From: Streptomyces sp. NRRL WC-3605
Lineage (GTDB): Bacteria; Actinomycetota; Actinomycetes; Streptomycetales; Streptomycetaceae
Direction of reading: 5' to 3'
Length of the DNA: 59,277 bases
Assembly (NCBI RefSeq): GCF_001509795.1
Contig: NZ_LLZN01000070.1
Span: 1-59,277 of the forward strand
How positions within the stretch are numbered: the stretch's first letter is position 1; the number at the start of each line of letters is the position of its first letter. A program made the translations under genes and the position numbers. The notes under the pieces were generated by a model. It did no database searches, was not told the DNA's origin, and saw only the letters and a list, made by a program, of their open reading frames with translations. Below, in pieces: positions 25,543 to 34,275 of the stretch.

Positions 25543-26145
25543 TCAGGCGGTGCGTTTGGCGCGGTGGCGGGCTTCCCGGAGCCGGACCTTCGAGGGGAGG
25601 CGGTCCAGGCCGGCCGAGTCCCGTGCGTGTGCGAGTGTTTCGCGGCTCAGCCGCCCAATAACCCGCGCCGGGTCGGCGTGAGGCTCCAGCAGCAGCCGCA
25701 CGCGGGCGGTCGGAGCGGTACGTCGGCCCGTCAGGCGGACATGAGCCCGCGAGACCCCGTTCAGGGCTTGTGCCTCTTCCTCGATGACGTTCTCCAGTGT
25801 GCGGCCGTCGAGTCGGGCCGGCGCGCCGTCTCCGCTGTCGACGAGGACACGGTCCAGGCGGTGTCTGCGTTGCGCGAGGAGCCACCACAGCAGCAGGGCC
25901 AGCAGCACGGCCAGCACCGCGATCACGGTCGGCCACCACCAGTCCTCTTGCCGCCACCGGGTGCGTCCCCAGGCGCCCAGCACCACGTCGTCCGGCCCGC
26001 GGAAGGGCCACCAGCCCGGCACGTCGAAATTCCAGTGGCGCTGCAGATCCAGTGCGCCCAGCAGCACGCCGCCGCCCAGGGCGAACAGTCCGAGGCCGAG
26101 AAGCCCGAGCAGCACCCGGTTCACCGTCTTGAGCATCAGGATCAC
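25543..26145 (-). CDS. amaP: AmaP-like alkaline-shock membrane anchor (200 aa)
   Basis: N-terminal helix (residues 7-30), a Trp-rich extracytoplasmic loop, a second helix (about 75-92) and a cytoplasmic C-terminal domain (R-T-L-E-N-V-I-E-E-E-A onward), the layout of AmaP, which anchors Asp23 at the membrane in Staphylococcus. Last gene of a leftward operon that also holds two Asp23 proteins, which strengthens the call. Likely a cell-envelope stress scaffold. Confidence 0.82.
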   Translation of the reverse strand: MILMLKTVNRVLLGLLGLGLFALGGGVLLGALDLQRHWNFDVPGWWPFRGPDDVVLGAWGRTRWRQEDWWWPTVIAVLAVLLALLLWWLLAQRRHRLDRVLVDSGDGAPARLDGRTLENVIEEEAQALNGVSRAHVRLTGRRTAPTARVRLLLEPHADPARVIGRLSRETLAHARDSAGLDRLPSKVRLREARHRAKRTA

Positions 26146-26146
26146 C

Positions 26147-26839
26147 TCAGCCCTTCTTGGGGCGCCGGACGCGCACGGCCAGGGCGGGCTGCCGGGCCAG
26201 GCCCAGGGACGCCACGGCTTCGCCCAGCTCGGCGTCCAGATCCGCGCGGACCTCCTCGAGACCGCGGAAATGCGCCTGGGCCCGGGCCTTCACCTTCCGG
26301 CGGCCGACGGCGACCTGTGCCGACTGGACGCCGGGCACCTGCATGGCCCGATCGCGCAGAACCAGGGCGGCGGCGCGGCGGTCGAGCCCGGCTCGGACGT
26401 CCTCCGTCCCGGGGATGCCGGTGGGCCGCCGCATGGGCAGCAGCCGGCGCAGTCCCGGCGTCACCGCCAGCAGGAAGATCCACAGGCCGAGGGCCATTGC
26501 CACCGCGGCCCCGACGATCATCCAGACGTCGTCCAGGGGCCGTGTGGCCAGTTCCTCGGCGAGCCGCCGCCGCCATTCCATCGCGGTGCGGCCCGCCCGC
26601 ACCGCGATCACGTCGTACAGGAGAAGTCCGACGGCCGCGGCGGACAGCAGGGCTGCCAGGGCCGCGGGAATCCGCCGCGACGACCAGAAACGGCGCGCCG
26701 CCCGGCCTGATCCGTCGATCGCCTTCGTCGCGCCCTCGGCCGCCCCAGGAGTGCCGTCGGCGGGCGGAGCCGCCGTCTGTCCCGGGCCGGAGGAGAGGTC
26801 GCTGCCGCCGGCCGGCTGCCGCGAGGCGTTCGCGCTCAT
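26147..26839 (-). CDS. DUF6286-type membrane protein (230 aa)
   Basis: Two membrane helices (about residues 58-77 and 107-127) followed by a C-terminal soluble domain that resembles the AmaP C-domain (R-D-R-A-M-Q-V-P-G-V-Q-S-A-Q-V). DUF6286 proteins are found beside Asp23 genes in Streptomyces. Start ATG 26839 overlaps the Asp23 stop by 4 bp. It probably acts with AmaP as a membrane partner of Asp23. Confidence 0.8.
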   Translation of the reverse strand: MSANASRQPAGGSDLSSGPGQTAAPPADGTPGAAEGATKAIDGSGRAARRFWSSRRIPAALAALLSAAAVGLLLYDVIAVRAGRTAMEWRRRLAEELATRPLDDVWMIVGAAVAMALGLWIFLLAVTPGLRRLLPMRRPTGIPGTEDVRAGLDRRAAALVLRDRAMQVPGVQSAQVAVGRRKVKARAQAHFRGLEEVRADLDAELGEAVASLGLARQPALAVRVRRPKKG

Positions 26840-27282
26840 CTCACCCTCTCCCGGTCCGTATGCCGCGTGTGAGCCGAGTGCAGCCGCTCGACCGATACCG
26901 CGAGGTCGGACACCTCCATGCCGGCCCATGCCCTGACCCGTTCGGTGACCTCCCGGCGCACCGCGGCGCACTGCTCGCCGATGTCGGACGGGTAGCCGAG
27001 CTCGACGGTGATGTGCAGCCGTGCCTCGCCGAGCACCGCCCGCAGTCCGGCGGCGGACTCGGCGTCCCGTGCCGCGCCGGTCCGTTCCGGCGCCTGCCGT
27101 ACGGAAGTGCTCACGTGCGGCGCCCGGCGGCCGGGGGGTACGTGGCCGGACGAGTCGGCGAACCGGCTCAGCGTCTCGCGCGCCACCCGGGCAGCGATCT
27201 TCGCGACGACCCGGTCGGTCACGGCGGTCGCTCCGCGCTCCCCGCGGGGGACACCTGGGCGCTCATCGGCTTCGCCGCTCAC
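26836..27282 (-). CDS. Asp23/Gls24 family envelope stress protein (148 aa)
   Basis: Asp23-like: T-D-R-V-V-A-K-I-A-A-R-V-A-R near residue 22, a divergent linker, then L-H-I-T-V-E-L-G-Y and A-V-R-R-E-V-T-E-R-V as in the Asp23 core. The linker (residues 45-80) is longer than usual. Coupled at both ends by ATGA overlaps. Confidence 0.82.
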   Translation of the reverse strand: MSGEADERPGVPRGERGATAVTDRVVAKIAARVARETLSRFADSSGHVPPGRRAPHVSTSVRQAPERTGAARDAESAAGLRAVLGEARLHITVELGYPSDIGEQCAAVRREVTERVRAWAGMEVSDLAVSVERLHSAHTRHTDRERVR

Positions 27283-27506
27283 CGCCGCCAGTCTCCCCGA
27301 GCCTGTCGCCGGTCGTCACGGATCCGATCCTGCCGGTCCCGGCGACGGACGAAGTCGCCCGGTTCGAGATCCCCCTCCATGAACCGCCCGATGACGAGAC
27401 CGACGAGGCCCAGCACCAGCACCACCAGGAAAGCCCAGAAGTCACCGAAATACGCGGCGAACCCCAGCGCCATTCCGGCCATCAAGCCCACCACGGCCCT
27501 GCTCAT
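27279..27506 (-). CDS. Small integral membrane protein of the Asp23 operon (75 aa)
   Basis: One or two hydrophobic helices (M-S-R-A-V-V-G-L-M-A-G-M-A-L-G then F-W-A-F-L-V-V-L-V-L-G-L-V-G) and a charged Arg/Asp tail, like the DUF2273 proteins that accompany Asp23. ATG 27506 is chosen; ATG 27521 is an alternative. Overlaps the next gene's start (ATGA). Confidence 0.75.
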   Translation of the reverse strand: MSRAVVGLMAGMALGFAAYFGDFWAFLVVLVLGLVGLVIGRFMEGDLEPGDFVRRRDRQDRIRDDRRQARGDWRR

Positions 27507-27542
27507 TACGCGCTCCTTCACTCAAGCGGGCTGCCGCCCCGG

Positions 27543-27977
27543 CTACTGGATCCGCTGCCGCTCCTCCCCTTGGTCCTCTTCGTCGTCCGGCAGTTTCACG
27601 TCGCTGACCGTGATGTTGACTTCCACGACATCCCGACCCGCCATCCGCTCCACGGCGGAGATCACGTTCTCCCGCACCGCGGCGGCCACGTCCGTGATCG
27701 AGACGCCGTAGTCGACGACGAGCTCCAGATCGATGGCCGCCTGCAGCTCTCCGACCTCGACGCTCACCCCGCGCGTGGCGGACTTGCCGCTGCCGGCGCC
27801 GGGCATCCGCTCCCGCATGGATCCCATCGAGCGGGCGAATCCGCTGCCCAGGGCATAGACGCCGCGGACATCCTGTGCCGCCATTCCGGCGATCTTCTCC
27901 ACCACCACATCGGCGATGGTCGTCCGGCCGCGAGAACCGGGCGCAGCGCCGAGCCTGACGCCGGTGTTCTCAGTCAT
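27543..27977 (-). CDS. Asp23/Gls24 family envelope stress protein (144 aa)
   Basis: First gene of the operon. Classic Asp23 pattern: T-T-I-A-D-V-V-V-E-K-I-A-G-M-A-A, D-V-R-G-V-Y-A-L-G, V-E-V-G-E-L-Q-A-A-I-D-L, then A-V-E-R-M-A-G-R-D-V-V-E-V-N-I. ATG 27977 with GGAGGAA upstream. Divergent from the P10-family gene, with about 180 bp holding both promoters. Confidence 0.88.
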   Translation of the reverse strand: MTENTGVRLGAAPGSRGRTTIADVVVEKIAGMAAQDVRGVYALGSGFARSMGSMRERMPGAGSGKSATRGVSVEVGELQAAIDLELVVDYGVSITDVAAAVRENVISAVERMAGRDVVEVNITVSDVKLPDDEEDQGEERQRIQ

Positions 27978-28155
27978 CGGGATATTCCTCCCTCGCGAGG
28001 CCACAGAGCACTCATCACTCGGATTATAGTCTTTTTAGTGCCTTTTGCCCGAATATAGAGCGTGAGGCAGGGTGGCCCCCGAGCTTGCGCAGGACACCCC
28101 CGGGCAGAGCGCCGCGAAGAGAACCGCGGCCGTGGAGAAGAAGGGAGAGAGGCCG

Positions 28156-28962
28156 GTGACCAAAGCGTGGACGCAGGCAGTACGAAGCCAGCTTGGCCTG
28201 GGCCGGCTGCTCCCGCTCGGCGGGCCCCACGACGGGACGTGGATCACCGAGCAAGCGGCCGTCCAGGCCCTCGGGCGCACTGCCGCCGAGGTCCCCGGTG
28301 TCCGACTGGAGTCCCTGCGCATCGGGTCGACGCCGCTCCAACCCGTGTCCGAGCCGGCCGTCCGTCCGCCGGCCAGCGCGCTACCGCCTGGCCCGCTCAC
28401 CATCGATGCCGCCTTCGCCGCATCCCTCGTGCGGCCGCTGCCGGAGACCGCCGACGAATTGAGGAGCGCGCTGCTGGGCGCGGCCGCTGAACGGCTCGGG
28501 CTGGCCACGGTGACGGCTGACATGCGCGTAACGGATCTCCTTGAGGTTCCGGAGGCGGGCATGACGTCTCCGACCGCGGCGACGGCCATGAGGCCCACGC
28601 CGGAAGCCGCGGCCGCGCAGGGCTCGCCCCCGGTGACCGGAACAGGGTCCATGCGGGGACTCGTCGGGGAGCTGGCGGACATCGCAGCGGGTGTGCCGGG
28701 CGTCGCCCACCTCACCGCCGTGCTGGGCAGCCGCCCGGTCAGGGTGGAGGACCATGATGATCCACCCGGCCGACACATCGAGGTTCACCTCGCGGTCGCC
28801 CCCGGACACCATCCATTGCAAGTCGCCCGCGCCGTCCGGGTGGCGGTGGCCTATGCAGCCACCACAGACGCCCCGGGCCCGGTCACCGTCGCCGCCCTCA
28901 TCACGGAAACCGCGGCCTGGCGACGGACCTCGCCGGTCACCGTGATGAGTGCCCCTCAGTGA
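28156..28962 (+). CDS. P10-family-like hypothetical protein linked to Asp23 (268 aa)
   Basis: GTG 28156 (V-T-K-A-W-T-Q-A-V-R) preceded by GGGAGAGAGG. L-G-L-G-R-L-L-P-L-G-G-P and repeated short segments with P-G-V (A-A-E-V-P-G-V, A-G-V-P-G-V) match Streptomyces proteins I recall under the name nucleopolyhedrovirus P10 family, usually next to Asp23 genes. Residues about 210-260 look like a divergent Asp23 domain. Soluble; function unknown. Confidence 0.7.
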   Translation: MTKAWTQAVRSQLGLGRLLPLGGPHDGTWITEQAAVQALGRTAAEVPGVRLESLRIGSTPLQPVSEPAVRPPASALPPGPLTIDAAFAASLVRPLPETADELRSALLGAAAERLGLATVTADMRVTDLLEVPEAGMTSPTAATAMRPTPEAAAAQGSPPVTGTGSMRGLVGELADIAAGVPGVAHLTAVLGSRPVRVEDHDDPPGRHIEVHLAVAPGHHPLQVARAVRVAVAYAATTDAPGPVTVAALITETAAWRRTSPVTVMSAPQ

Positions 28963-29252
28963 TCAGCCGGTCCCCTTCATCGGCCGTCCCCGATTCTTCC
29001 CTTGACGTGCGCGTGCGCGGACCGCTCCGCCAGCCCTGTCCTGCCGCGGTGTGAGACCTGCCTGGCAGGGAACCCGCATGCCGACGAAGGGTGTGCGCTG
29101 CCGCCGACAGACGAAGCAGACGTCGTCCTAGCTCCGCGGTCGCGCGATGTGTATCCGCAACGGCGGAAGCGCACCCCTGCCTGTGGCCCGGTCTCAGCAA
29201 CTCCCGAGGCGGCGCCTGACCATCTGCCTCCTTCGGAGAGAGTTTCAGCAAC

Positions 29253-30296
29253 ATGACCACAAACACCACGGTCCGCCCCCCGCCCTCGGAGACGTCCGGC
29301 AGTGACTTTGCCCGGTTGTCGAGAAAGATCGCTGATGCCGGCCTGCTGGGGCGCCGTCCCGGCTATTACGCAGTGCGGATCACAGTGGTGGCCGCGCTCT
29401 ATGTCGCTGGGTGGGCCGCCGTCGCGCTCATAGGTGACAGTTGGTGGACGCTGACCGTCGCCGGCTTCCTGGCCGTCGTCTTCGGCCAGGTCGCCCTGCT
29501 CGCCCATGACGCGGCCCACCGCCAGGTGTTCCGCCGACGCCGGGCCAGCGAGGTGTCCGGACGGATCGCCGGTGCCGGTATCGGGATGGGCTACGGGTGG
29601 TGGCAGGACAAACACACCCGCCACCACGCCAACCCCAACCATGCGGAACTCGACCCTGACCTCGCCCCCGACCTGCTGGTCTGGTCCCAGGAACAGGCCC
29701 GGGCCGCCAAGGGGCTCCCCCGCCTGATCGGCCGCTGGCAGGCGTTCCTGTTCTTTCCGCTCCTCACGCTGGAGGGCTTCAACCTGCACGTGTCGAGCAT
29801 GAAGGCGCTGGCCAATCGCTCACTGAAGCACCGAGGGCTAGACGGGGCGCTGCTGTTCGGGCACTTCGTCGTCTATCTGAGCGTCCTGTTCTGGCTGCTG
29901 CCGCCCGGCATGGCGATCGCCTTCCTCGCCGTCCACCAGTGCCTGTTCGGCGTCTACCTCGGCTCCCTCTTCGCGCCCAACCACAAGGGCATGCCGATCC
30001 TGACCGGCGAAGACCGCCCGGACTTCCTGCGCCGCCAAGTGCTCACCTCGCGCAACGTCAGCGGCGGCCGACTCACCGACATCGCATTGGGCGGACTGAA
30101 CCACCAGATCGAGCACCACCTGTTCCCCAGCATGCCCAGCCCCAACCTGCGCAAGGCCCGGACCATCGTCCGGCGCTACTGCGAGGAGCTGGGCGTGGAC
30201 TACGTGGAGACCGGGCTGATCACCTCCTACCGGCTGGCCCTCACCAGTCTCCATCAGGCCGGAGCACCGCTCAGGCACGCCCACGTCGCCGCCTAG
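29253..30296 (+). CDS. Membrane fatty acid desaturase (347 aa)
   Basis: Introduces double bonds into membrane acyl chains. Three histidine boxes bind the di-iron centre: H-D-A-A-H at 85-89, H-T-R-H-H at about 122-126 and H-Q-I-E-H-H at about 287-292. Four hydrophobic helices are visible. The arrangement (HDxxH and QxxHH) is that of front-end/DesA-type enzymes. It stands alone, about 290 bp after the P10-family gene. With the second desaturase at 39.3-40.3 kb it suggests cargo for membrane-fluidity adaptation. Confidence 0.9.
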   Translation: MTTNTTVRPPPSETSGSDFARLSRKIADAGLLGRRPGYYAVRITVVAALYVAGWAAVALIGDSWWTLTVAGFLAVVFGQVALLAHDAAHRQVFRRRRASEVSGRIAGAGIGMGYGWWQDKHTRHHANPNHAELDPDLAPDLLVWSQEQARAAKGLPRLIGRWQAFLFFPLLTLEGFNLHVSSMKALANRSLKHRGLDGALLFGHFVVYLSVLFWLLPPGMAIAFLAVHQCLFGVYLGSLFAPNHKGMPILTGEDRPDFLRRQVLTSRNVSGGRLTDIALGGLNHQIEHHLFPSMPSPNLRKARTIVRRYCEELGVDYVETGLITSYRLALTSLHQAGAPLRHAHVAA

Positions 30297-30560
30297 AGAG
30301 GCGCTAGGTTGCCGTCGACTCGTCGTGAGGACGACGGCGCCATGGCTCTGTGCGAGCTCACGGCCGTGCGCCAACCGGTACATAGCAGCGTCGACAGCGA
30401 GCGAGCGATCCCACGCCACAGGTGAGCTACAGCCCAGCTCCGAGGCAGCCGAGTACGACCAGGCCGAGCGGCTGCCCTGATCTCTGCGGTACAGCAGCGA
30501 GTACAGCAACCACGACGACCGTAGCTGGCCGCCAGCACCCTTCAATGGTCAGCTGAACAG
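30297..30560. other. Intergenic stretch without recognisable gene
   Basis: No open frame with convincing content. It joins the desaturase to IS-associated debris that continues to 31125. Confidence 0.5.
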
Positions 30561-30881
30561 CTATCGCGACCTCAACGACCTCTGGGTGCACCGTAACGCG
30601 CGCGCTCTTCCCAGCGCCCTCACGGCGAGACGAGGACAGGGAGATCCTGGCAGCGTCCGGCATGGAGACGCTGGAGATCGTAACTCGGCCGCAGCAACTG
30701 CCAGGGCCTCGACCAGTTCCTCCCGCGCGATCACCCGCCGGTCGCGTTCGATCTCCGCAGCCTCTAACGCCTCGGCCAGCCGCGCGGCTTCCTCCCGCAA
30801 GCCCTCTACCCGCATCCGGGCAGCCGCCTCTCACTCGTCCAGCATTCCCCGCACGGACACCACCGCGCTCCCCTCGACCAT
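30561..30881 (-). pseudogene. Coiled-coil hypothetical protein with premature stop
   Basis: Reading from ATG 30881 gives M-V-E-G-S-A-V-V-S-V-R-G-M-L-D-E, then TGA at 30831-30833, then E-A-A-A-R-M-R-V-E-G-L-R-E-E-A-A-R-L-A-E in the same frame. This matches a helical protein common in Streptomyces where the stop position is usually Trp. The C-terminal part is also degenerate. Probably inactive. Confidence 0.6.
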
Positions 30882-31123
30882 GAAGCGGACACAAGACATC
30901 GCAATGCCTCCCTCAGCCCGATCGGAACCATGCCTGACCAGCAGGAATCAAGGATCACGTTCCCTTGAGGTACGGCATCTCAGGACTGCTCTCCGCTGGC
31001 GCACGGGGCATGGAGGCGGTGGCTTCGTATGTTGCGGCATGTCAGGCCGCGGACGACTGCTGGTTGACCTGCTGAGCGAAGGCCGTCGGCAATCGGATCA
31101 CCCGGTCATGCTGCCTGCGCAGC

Positions 31124-31146
31124 TAGGACTTGTCCGGCCGATCATG
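31124..31146. repeat. Left terminal inverted repeat of IS
   Basis: Exact reverse complement of 32578-32600 over 23 bp, including the flanking TA that is probably the target duplication. Confidence 0.9.
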
Positions 31147-31179
31147 TGACTACTCCGTGCCCGAGTCGTTGCAGTGGGC

Positions 31180-32110
31180 ATGGGGCGGGGCGATCTGAGT
31201 GATGCCGAGTGGGCACGGCTGCGTCCGTTCCTGCCGGTGAGCATCGGGCGTTGTGGCCGGTGGCGGGATCACCGGCAGGTGATCGACGGGATTCTGCACC
31301 GCGTGCGGACCGGGGTGCAGTGGCGTGACCTGCCCGAACGGTTCGGGCCGTGGAAGACCGTCTACGAACGCCACCGCCTGTGGTCGGCCGACGGAACCTG
31401 GGAACGTCTGCTCCAGCAGGTCCAGGCCGCGGCCGACGCCGCCGGCGAGATCGACTGGGACATCTCGGTGGACTCCACCATCGTCCGCGGTCATCAGCAC
31501 GCAGCCGGCGCCTGCACCGACCCGCCTCCGGCCCGGGATCAAAGGGGGCCGCAGGGATGGAACACCAGGACGAGACGCCGTGGCAAAGTCTCGTCGCCCG
31601 CCTGGTGGAGGTGGTGCTGGAGGTGAGGGCCTGGGTCGCTCGCGGGGCGGGTTCACCAGCAAGCTCCACCTGAGCGCGGACGGCCGCTACCGCCCACTGT
31701 CCCTGATCGTCACTCCAGGTCAGCGGGCAGACTGCACCCAGTTCAAGCCGGTCCTTGAAAAGATCCGAGCGCCCAGACCTGGCCTGGGACGGCCACGCAA
31801 GATGCCGGACAGCCTCGCGGCCGACAAGGCTTACAGCAACGGCCCCATCCGCGAGTACCTGCGACGGCGGGGAATCCGACACACCATCCCGGAGAAATCC
31901 GACAGCCAGGCGGCCCGCCTACGCAAAGGCGCACGCGGTGGCCGACCGCCCGGCTTCGATGAGGACCGCCACAAGAAGCGCAACGCCGTCGAACGGGCCA
32001 TCAACCGCCCGAAGCAGTTCCGGGCGGTCGCCACGCGCTACGACAAACGGGGCTACATCTTCCTCGGCACCGCCACCGCGGCGGTCGTCGCCATCTGGCT
32101 CCGAACCTGA
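31180..32110 (+). pseudogene. IS5-family transposase, two frame disruptions
   Basis: N-terminal part (M-G-R-G-D-L-S-D-A-E-W to about 31540) reads in one frame with D-S-T-I-V-R-G-H-Q-H-A-A. A middle segment (K-G-A-A-G-M-E-H-Q-D-E-T) is in a second frame. From about 31610 to the end (G-R-S-R-G-G-F-T-S-K-L-H-L-S-A-D-G-R, then A-D-K-A-Y-S, R-N-A-V-E-R) it is in a third. Programmed frameshifting normally needs only one change, so loss of function is more likely. Confidence 0.75.
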
Positions 32111-32114
32111 ACTC

Positions 32115-32549
32115 CTACGCGACCCAGCAGTAGACGCCGTGATCCTGGCGCCGGGCGGTGCTGACGAGACCAGCCAGCTCACCCACAATCGCCTGGGCGA
32201 TCTCCGTGTCGATGGCCTCGCCATCCTCCGCGCGCAGCTGAGCCCATGAGGCGGCGATGTCCCGCAACCTGGAGAGCCCGGCATCCGCGAGAGCAGTGGA
32301 CAGGCGAGGCGAGATCGCGAAGACGACGCACCCGTCGTTGTCCTGGCCGGCGACGATGCGAGGCTCACCGGCATCGACGAGTTCCTCGAAGCTGCCGCCG
32401 GCCAGAAGGCATTCCCACTCGATCACTGCCTCCTCGGGATCGAAGTTGCCGAAGGAGAGCGATTCGAATGCCCGTCCCGGCCCGGTTTGGAGTGTCAGAG
32501 CCGCTGACGTGTCATCCGGTGCCACGAAGAACTTCACGATGATGCTCAC
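32115..32549 (-). CDS. IS passenger gene, hypothetical protein (144 aa)
   Basis: GTG 32549 (V-S-I-I-V-K-F-F-V-A-P-D-D). Acidic, soluble protein with F-G-N-F-D-P-E-E-A-V-I-E-W-E and a C-terminal Y-C-W-V-A. I recall similar stand-alone proteins in Streptomyces chromosomes but no function. It lies wholly within the IS inverted repeats, 4 bp from the transposase stop on the opposite strand, and is intact. Confidence 0.7.
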   Translation of the reverse strand: MSIIVKFFVAPDDTSAALTLQTGPGRAFESLSFGNFDPEEAVIEWECLLAGGSFEELVDAGEPRIVAGQDNDGCVVFAISPRLSTALADAGLSRLRDIAASWAQLRAEDGEAIDTEIAQAIVGELAGLVSTARRQDHGVYCWVA

Positions 32550-32577
32550 CCGGGCATCATGCCCGACTGCCCACAAC

Positions 32578-32600
32578 CATGATCGGCCGGACAAGTCCTA
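32578..32600. repeat. Right terminal inverted repeat of IS
   Basis: Exact reverse complement of 31124-31146. Confidence 0.9.
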
Positions 32601-32646
32601 ACCGAGCAACGCATCACGACACGGCAAACCTTGCCTTACACGGGCA

Positions 32647-33048
32647 TTAGGCGGGAGGTGTCCGGCCTGGTCGGTGGCTTGCGGGGAGGGCACAGGCCGA
32701 GGTCCCGCCTGGCAGACGGTCACGGTGGTTCGCGACGGTCCTGTAGGCACCATGAGCGACCCAACGCATGGGCGGCAGGGTGAGTAGCGCACCCAAAACA
32801 GCCCACCCCCTACCTGCCCTCAGCAACAGCTTGGCGACCGCCTGAGCGCCGCCGTAGACAGCCCCTGTGGGCGTGATCCACAACAACTCGTACTCGGCCC
32901 GCCGCTGAGTGGAACCGAGAGAAGCCAGGTCCGCGAACTGCCAAGGAGTGATGGAGCAGTCGAGCCGCAGCATGCGCTCGAGCAATGTCACTGACGTTGT
33001 ACAGAAACGGCAGTCACCGTCATAAACCAGCACAGGTAGGGTCTGCAT
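32647..33048 (-). CDS. DCC family thiol-disulfide oxidoreductase (133 aa)
   Basis: Starts M-Q-T-L-P-V-L-V-Y-D-G-D-C-R-F-C, the defining DxDCxxC motif of the DCC (DUF393) family, predicted to be thioredoxin-like. F-A-D-L, the later A-V-A-K-L-L-L and the hydrophobic L-G-A-L-L-T-L-P-P are also typical. DCC proteins are often linked to HTTM membrane proteins; one follows 1.2 kb away with IS debris between. Confidence 0.85.
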   Translation of the reverse strand: MQTLPVLVYDGDCRFCTTSVTLLERMLRLDCSITPWQFADLASLGSTQRRAEYELLWITPTGAVYGGAQAVAKLLLRAGRGWAVLGALLTLPPMRWVAHGAYRTVANHRDRLPGGTSACALPASHRPGRTPPA

Positions 33049-33313
33049 AGAGCAATCCTGCCTCACCGAGGCATTCTGCCGAAGCAGGCTTACCAGTACC
33101 GCTCCGACGGGTCATTTTACGAATCTCCGCGGCTTCGGGGGTCCGACCGCAACAGGTCACCGCACGGCGAGCCGAATTGCCCAGCCCCGGCACTGACCAC
33201 ATACTCCGAGAGTCGGCACTTTCGCAGTCGGCGAGAGGGAGGGGTCGTGCGACCCGACGACCCCTCCCTTCCCTTCAATCGTTCTCCAAACTAGGCGTCG
33301 AGCCGTGCAGGCC

Positions 33314-33955
33314 TAAGGGCTCGCAGAGAAGTAACTTGTGGGCTCAGCGGATTGACTCCCAGGTCAGTGCTCCGCGCACCGCAAGTTGTTCCTCTGCGGG
33401 CCCTAACGACCTCGTGCACGGTAGGCGGTGAGACGTCGAGAGCTTCGGTAGGGCTCGGTGTTTACCTCTGCCCTGCCGGAGCCAGGTCTGCAGTCTGCTG
33501 ATGGGACAGCTGTCCTGTGACGGCTTGAACGATGTCGCTGATCTGCTCGCGGCAGCCGAGGTGGCATGCGAGAGCCTGCCAGTTCTTCAGGTGAGCGATG
33601 CCGTGCTCGGCCCGGATGCGCCGCGAGGAATGCGCCTTGCGCTGCCGCTCGTACATTTCCTCGTACCAGTCGGGCGCGTTCTTCTTGCAGCTCGTGCCAC
33701 AACGGGCCCGCCTCGGCCACGAGTTCAGCGATCACTCCGGCCGGCAGCCCCCGTGATCCTCCGGTCGTTGGTGATCACTGCACGAGACACATTCCCCACC
33801 ACACGACCGTGATCAACGAACGCGAGCTCTGCGCCTCACCGCCTATCATGCACAAGCTCGTTAGGGCTCGCAGAAGAACATCATGCGGGTGCGCGGAGCG
33901 CTGACCTGGGAAGTCAAGCCGCTGAGCCCACAAGTTACTTCGCTGCGAGCCCTTA
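33314..33955. mobile_element. 642-bp MITE-like element with 121-bp inverted repeats
   Basis: 33314-33434 and 33835-33955 are imperfect inverted copies (roughly 85% alike by eye), both beginning TAAGGGCTCGCAG. Between them lies an internally deleted transposase gene. Each repeat itself has inverted ends (GGGCTCGCAG / CTGCGGGCCC), so the structure may be nested. Confidence 0.65.
33462..33743 (-). pseudogene. Internally deleted IS5-type transposase
   Basis: Start region V-I-A-E-L-V-A-E-A-G-P-L-W-H-E is joined directly and out of frame, near 33690, to K-K-N-A-P-D-W-Y-E-E-M-Y-E-R-Q-R-K-A-H-S and H-G-I-A-H-L-K-N-W, the C-terminal region of the same transposase family. About 200 residues are missing. 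Confidence 0.7.
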
Positions 33956-33983
33956 TCGTCCGCCTTCAAAGATCATCCGGTTG

Positions 33984-34121
33984 GTGGATCACGACGTTGT
34001 GGAACGTCGTCATGAACTCACCGACCAAGACCGGGAGTTACTCGTTCCAAGCCAATGCGGACGCGGTCGGCGACATCGACTGGCTGGTCCAGATCGACGC
34101 CACCATCGTCCGCACTGACAC
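33984..34121 (+). pseudogene. Second internally deleted IS5-family transposase remnant
   Basis: V-D-H-D-V-V-E-R-R-H-E-L-T-D-Q (transposase N-terminus) runs for about 27 codons. It then shifts frame into N-A-D-A-V-G-D-I-D-W-L-V-Q-I-D-A-T-I-V-R, which in intact enzymes lies about 60 residues further on. Only this fragment remains. Confidence 0.65.
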
Positions 34122-34275
34122 CTTGATCCCCGGGCTGGAAGTGCATCAAATCGCTTGGGAGATCCCCGAGAAGCCCCTACGAGTGAAACTACGGGGCCGG
34201 GCCCTCTCCGAGGGTGCGGACCAAGCCGGAACAAAAGAACCCTGTTGCTCATGGCGGGCCAAGAGGGTTACAGGA

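Larger units (their letters stand above)
31126..32598 (+). mobile_element. IS5-family (IS427-like) insertion sequence with a passenger gene
   Basis: About 1473 bp bounded by perfect inverted repeats and TA on both sides. It contains a DDE transposase broken by two frame changes and, convergent to it, a separate 144-residue gene inside the inverted repeats. Confidence 0.85.

Noticed and set aside
25210..27711. 833-residue rightward open frame opposite the Asp23 operon
   Set aside because: Pro/Arg-rich low-complexity translation; the opposite strand holds five coupled genes of known families.
31180..32110. Programmed frameshifting as the explanation for the broken IS transposase
   Set aside because: Two successive frame changes are needed, whereas IS5 elements use at most one; inactivation is simpler.
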